From contig CAUYUJ010021157.1 in the NCBI GenBank assembly GCA_963575745.1, forward strand, positions 1-64,000: a DNA stretch of 64,000 bases, in the 5' to 3' direction. Under the pieces are notes generated by a model that was not told the origin of the DNA, ran no database searches, and saw nothing but the letters and a program-made list of their open reading frames with translations. The position numbers and the translations under genes are program-made. This document shows, in pieces, positions 61,814 through 64,000 of this stretch. How positions within the stretch are numbered: the first letter of the stretch is position 1; the number at the start of each line of letters is the position of its first letter. This DNA is from Prorocentrum cordatum (Eukaryota; Sar; Dinophyceae; Prorocentrales; Prorocentraceae).

Positions 61814-62960
61814 TTGCCCTGGGTCAATACCGCCAGTGAAGAAGGTGCGCTTCTCTTTGCCATCACCGACTTCACCCAGATCTACAGAAGGAGTCGCGTC
61901 AGCGAACATTTCTTTGCGCGCGAGTTCTTGGTCTCCCCAGGCTCGCAAACGCCAGCGTGTCTCATCGTCCTTATCTTCGACTGCTGCGACGATGGCGGCA
62001 CCAACTACGGATCGGGTCTTGCGCCGTGGCTGCCCCGAGACAGTCCCCGATGGCAGACGCGGCACGGCCACATCAAGGGCATCGACGTCCCCACCTTCTG
62101 CAAGGTCGGCCTCAGCTAAGTTGACGTCACACGCATCACGTACTTCGACTGGGAGTGCGTTACAGGCCTCATGCACTTCGACTGGACCCACGTCACAGGC
62201 CACACCCAGCCAAACTAGCACTGCGTCGACCCCTAAGGGGCCGACTCGTACTTCGGAGAGTTCTTCTTCCTCCACGCGCTGCCGACTGGCAGGCCTACCT
62301 GCCGACGACGAGCACGACGGGGAGCCACCTGAGCTACCTGACGATTCGCCGTACTTGCTGAACAATTGTACTATCAATGTTACAGTTTTGTCCAAGGCCA
62401 GTCTCCTCACTATCCTCAACTCTACCGATGCGGCTTCGGCGAGGGCCATATGTTCACAAGAGACACTGCATCGATCACTACGACCGCGGTGGGCCATACA
62501 GCTTGCTGCCAAGCTTGGGTGGAGCATGGTCTTCTCGGAGCCACCTCCGTCCCAGACTACGCGAGCAATCGATCGTGGAGTTGTCCGACAGGGTGGGTGT
62601 GCGACCTTGTGGCGACGGACCTTGGGCAGAATCTCAATGATCAGAGGCCCCTTCTCATACAGCATCGCGGAGTTGGCATCCGCACATCAAGTGCGTCTCT
62701 CGTGTCTGTGTATGGGGCCCACGGAGGTGGATCGCCCATTGTTACGACAGCGACGGAGAGACTTCAAGCGTTGGGGCACTTGGGACACCCCTTGTACGTG
62801 AGAGGGGATCTCCACTGGCGCCCAGCCTACGCTGCGATAACTACGTCCTGGACCCTGTGTACCACACGCCCAGGGGGGGGATCCCGCGACTACGGTCGCG
62901 GACACATCACCGACTCGAGCCGTGCGTTGGGGCGACGGCCCAACAACGATCCAGCCTGAC
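61814..62960 (+). other. open region, coding likely but frame unresolved
   Basis: Several plus frames are open: 61814-62110 (VSEHFFAREFLVSPGSQTPA; SPRWQTRHGHIKGIDVPTFC, good GC3), 61836-62801 (321 residues, Ser/Thr-rich, with PELPDDSPYLLNNCTINVTV) and 62366-62959. A minus frame of 356 residues also spans 61595-62665. 62130-62215 contains a ~33-base imperfect direct repeat around CACTTCGACTGG. I cannot choose a model. Confidence 0.3.
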
Positions 62961-63187
62961 ACCAACTCTGCGCCGGGGGCACCCCACCACGGGCTGGTCA
63001 GCTACGAGCTGCACATCTAGTTCGTGAATATACCGCTAGGAACACCCTTCGGGTGGAAGGAGGTTGGGGGGGGGGAAGGGGGAGGCGGTCGATTTGGGAT
63101 GAGTCCCGCCTGTCGCCAACAAAGGGTGCGAGGGAAAGTGAAGACCAACGTCCGACCACTATCTGTCTATATAACTACCTACCAAGT

Positions 63188-63655
63188 TACCTATCGGAAC
63201 AAGCATCGGGACAAACATCGGGGAAACCATCGGGACATCCATCGGGACAACCAATGGGACAACGATCGGGACAACCAGCGGGACAACCATCGGGACAACC
63301 ATCGAGTCAACCATCGGGACAACTATCGGGACAACTATCAGGACAACCATCGGGACAGCCATCGGGACAACCATCGAGTCAACCTTCGGTCGGGACAACC
63401 ATCGGGAGAACCATCGGGACAACCATCGGGACACACATCGGGACAACCATCGGGACAACCATCGGGACAAACATCGGGACAACCATGTGGACACTCCACG
63501 GGACACCCATCGGGAGAACCATCGGGACAACCATCGGGACGAGCATTGGGACAGCTATCGGGACAACTATCGGGACAACCATCGGGACAACCATCGGGAC
63601 AACCATCGGGGCAACCATCAAGACAACCCGCGGAACAACCATCGGGCGCCGCGCC
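63188..63655. repeat. 12-bp satellite J, about 38 units
   Basis: Unit CATCGGGACAAC with variants. Open in all plus frames (HRDN, SGQP) and on the minus strand (VPMV, LSRW, CPDG). The 296-residue frame through it is an artefact of the unit length. Confidence 0.97.
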
Positions 63656-63835
63656 AGGCCGGGGGAGGGGCGGGGGGAGCGGGCGACCTTTTGGGCTCCA
63701 TGTGGCCTCTACAACTGCAGGAACTCGCGAATTCGCCTCGGCCGCACGAATGACACGAACCGAAACCGAAACCGATTTCCCGGCTGGGGTCACTTTCGTT
63801 TCTCACCCCCCCAAACTCCGACCTCCCACACGGAT

Positions 63836-64000
63836 GCGACGCGAGGCTGCCTACACTCCCGAGCGGAGCTCTATGGAAGAGCCTCGATGCAAGAGCTGGT
63901 GGACCAGGAGATAGGCCCCTACCACGACGGCAACAAGGACGACCACCCAGACCTCCTCGCTCGCTGGCAGCACTGGCACGCTAGAGCTGAGGAAGCTATG
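63836..64000 (+). CDS. partial exon running off the window
   Basis: GC3-rich frame ATRGCLHSRAELYGRASMQE, LVDQEIGPYHDGNKDDHPDL, LARWQHWHARAEEAM to the last base. It is open further upstream but composition changes near 63830, so an exon start near there is likely. No family recognised; the 3' part is outside the window. Confidence 0.45.

Noticed and set aside
63188-63655. Regular spaced repeats as a CRISPR array
   Set aside because: The 12-base unit is contiguous with no unique spacers; it is a minisatellite.

Overview
The window reads as nuclear DNA of a dinoflagellate. The strongest evidence is a 22-base match to the conserved dinoflagellate spliced leader (minus strand, 1745-1766) directly upstream of an intronless open frame. 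Other signs fit: GC-rich DNA, sparse and broken genes, high third-position GC in the few convincing coding frames, long triplet and 12-bp satellites, and many short inverted-repeat elements. I cannot name the species. A large Prorocentrum- or Polarella-type genome is a guess. No rRNA, tRNA or CRISPR array was recognised.

Layout. 1-6 kb: a retroposed gene with phosphoglycerate-kinase-like repeats and a spliced-leader relic, a convergent-looking pair of unknown coding segments (one split by a 158-bp element with a perfect 8-bp target duplication), and the fossil RNase H end of a retrotransposon. 6.8-9.3 kb: a nest of small inverted-repeat elements. 10-19 kb: an acidic open frame, more small elements and several dispersed modules that carry conserved peptides. 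19.3-21.5 kb: a 283-bp tandem array beside a frameshifted gene. 24.7-29.8 kb: a 3.9-kb GTA/TAC tract inside a degenerate satellite. 30-36 kb: low complexity, a small two-exon candidate gene whose intron is an inverted-repeat element, and a ~100-bp satellite. 37.3-39.2 kb: a 12-bp satellite that is open in nearly every frame. 40-45 kb: two or three candidate membrane or secreted proteins. 46.3-48.1 kb: the best gene model, a three-exon coiled-coil protein. 49.4-55.6 kb: composite repeats and a helical-repeat coding fragment. 55.8-64 kb: a decayed retroelement-like frame, a cysteine-rich zinc-binding frame with one in-frame stop, several plus-strand coding blocks, a 12-bp satellite, and an exon that runs off the window end.

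The most interesting theme is intron birth. Intron 1 of the coiled-coil gene is a copy of a terminal-inverted-repeat element (family N) that also lies at two other sites in the window. Intron 2 has its own inverted termini and a short flanking duplication. A third element family (R) behaves the same way in a small gene at 33.3 kb. A fourth (family A, five copies) carries GT at the fifth base of its inverted repeat and mostly duplicates a CTAG-containing 8-bp target, which supplies a ready AG. This is the architecture of introners (transposons that become introns), apparently with several unrelated families acting at one locus.

Many coding blocks carry frameshifts. They may be pseudogenes, or the assembly may contain small indels; the sequence alone cannot separate these. 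Functions are stated only where a motif supports them.
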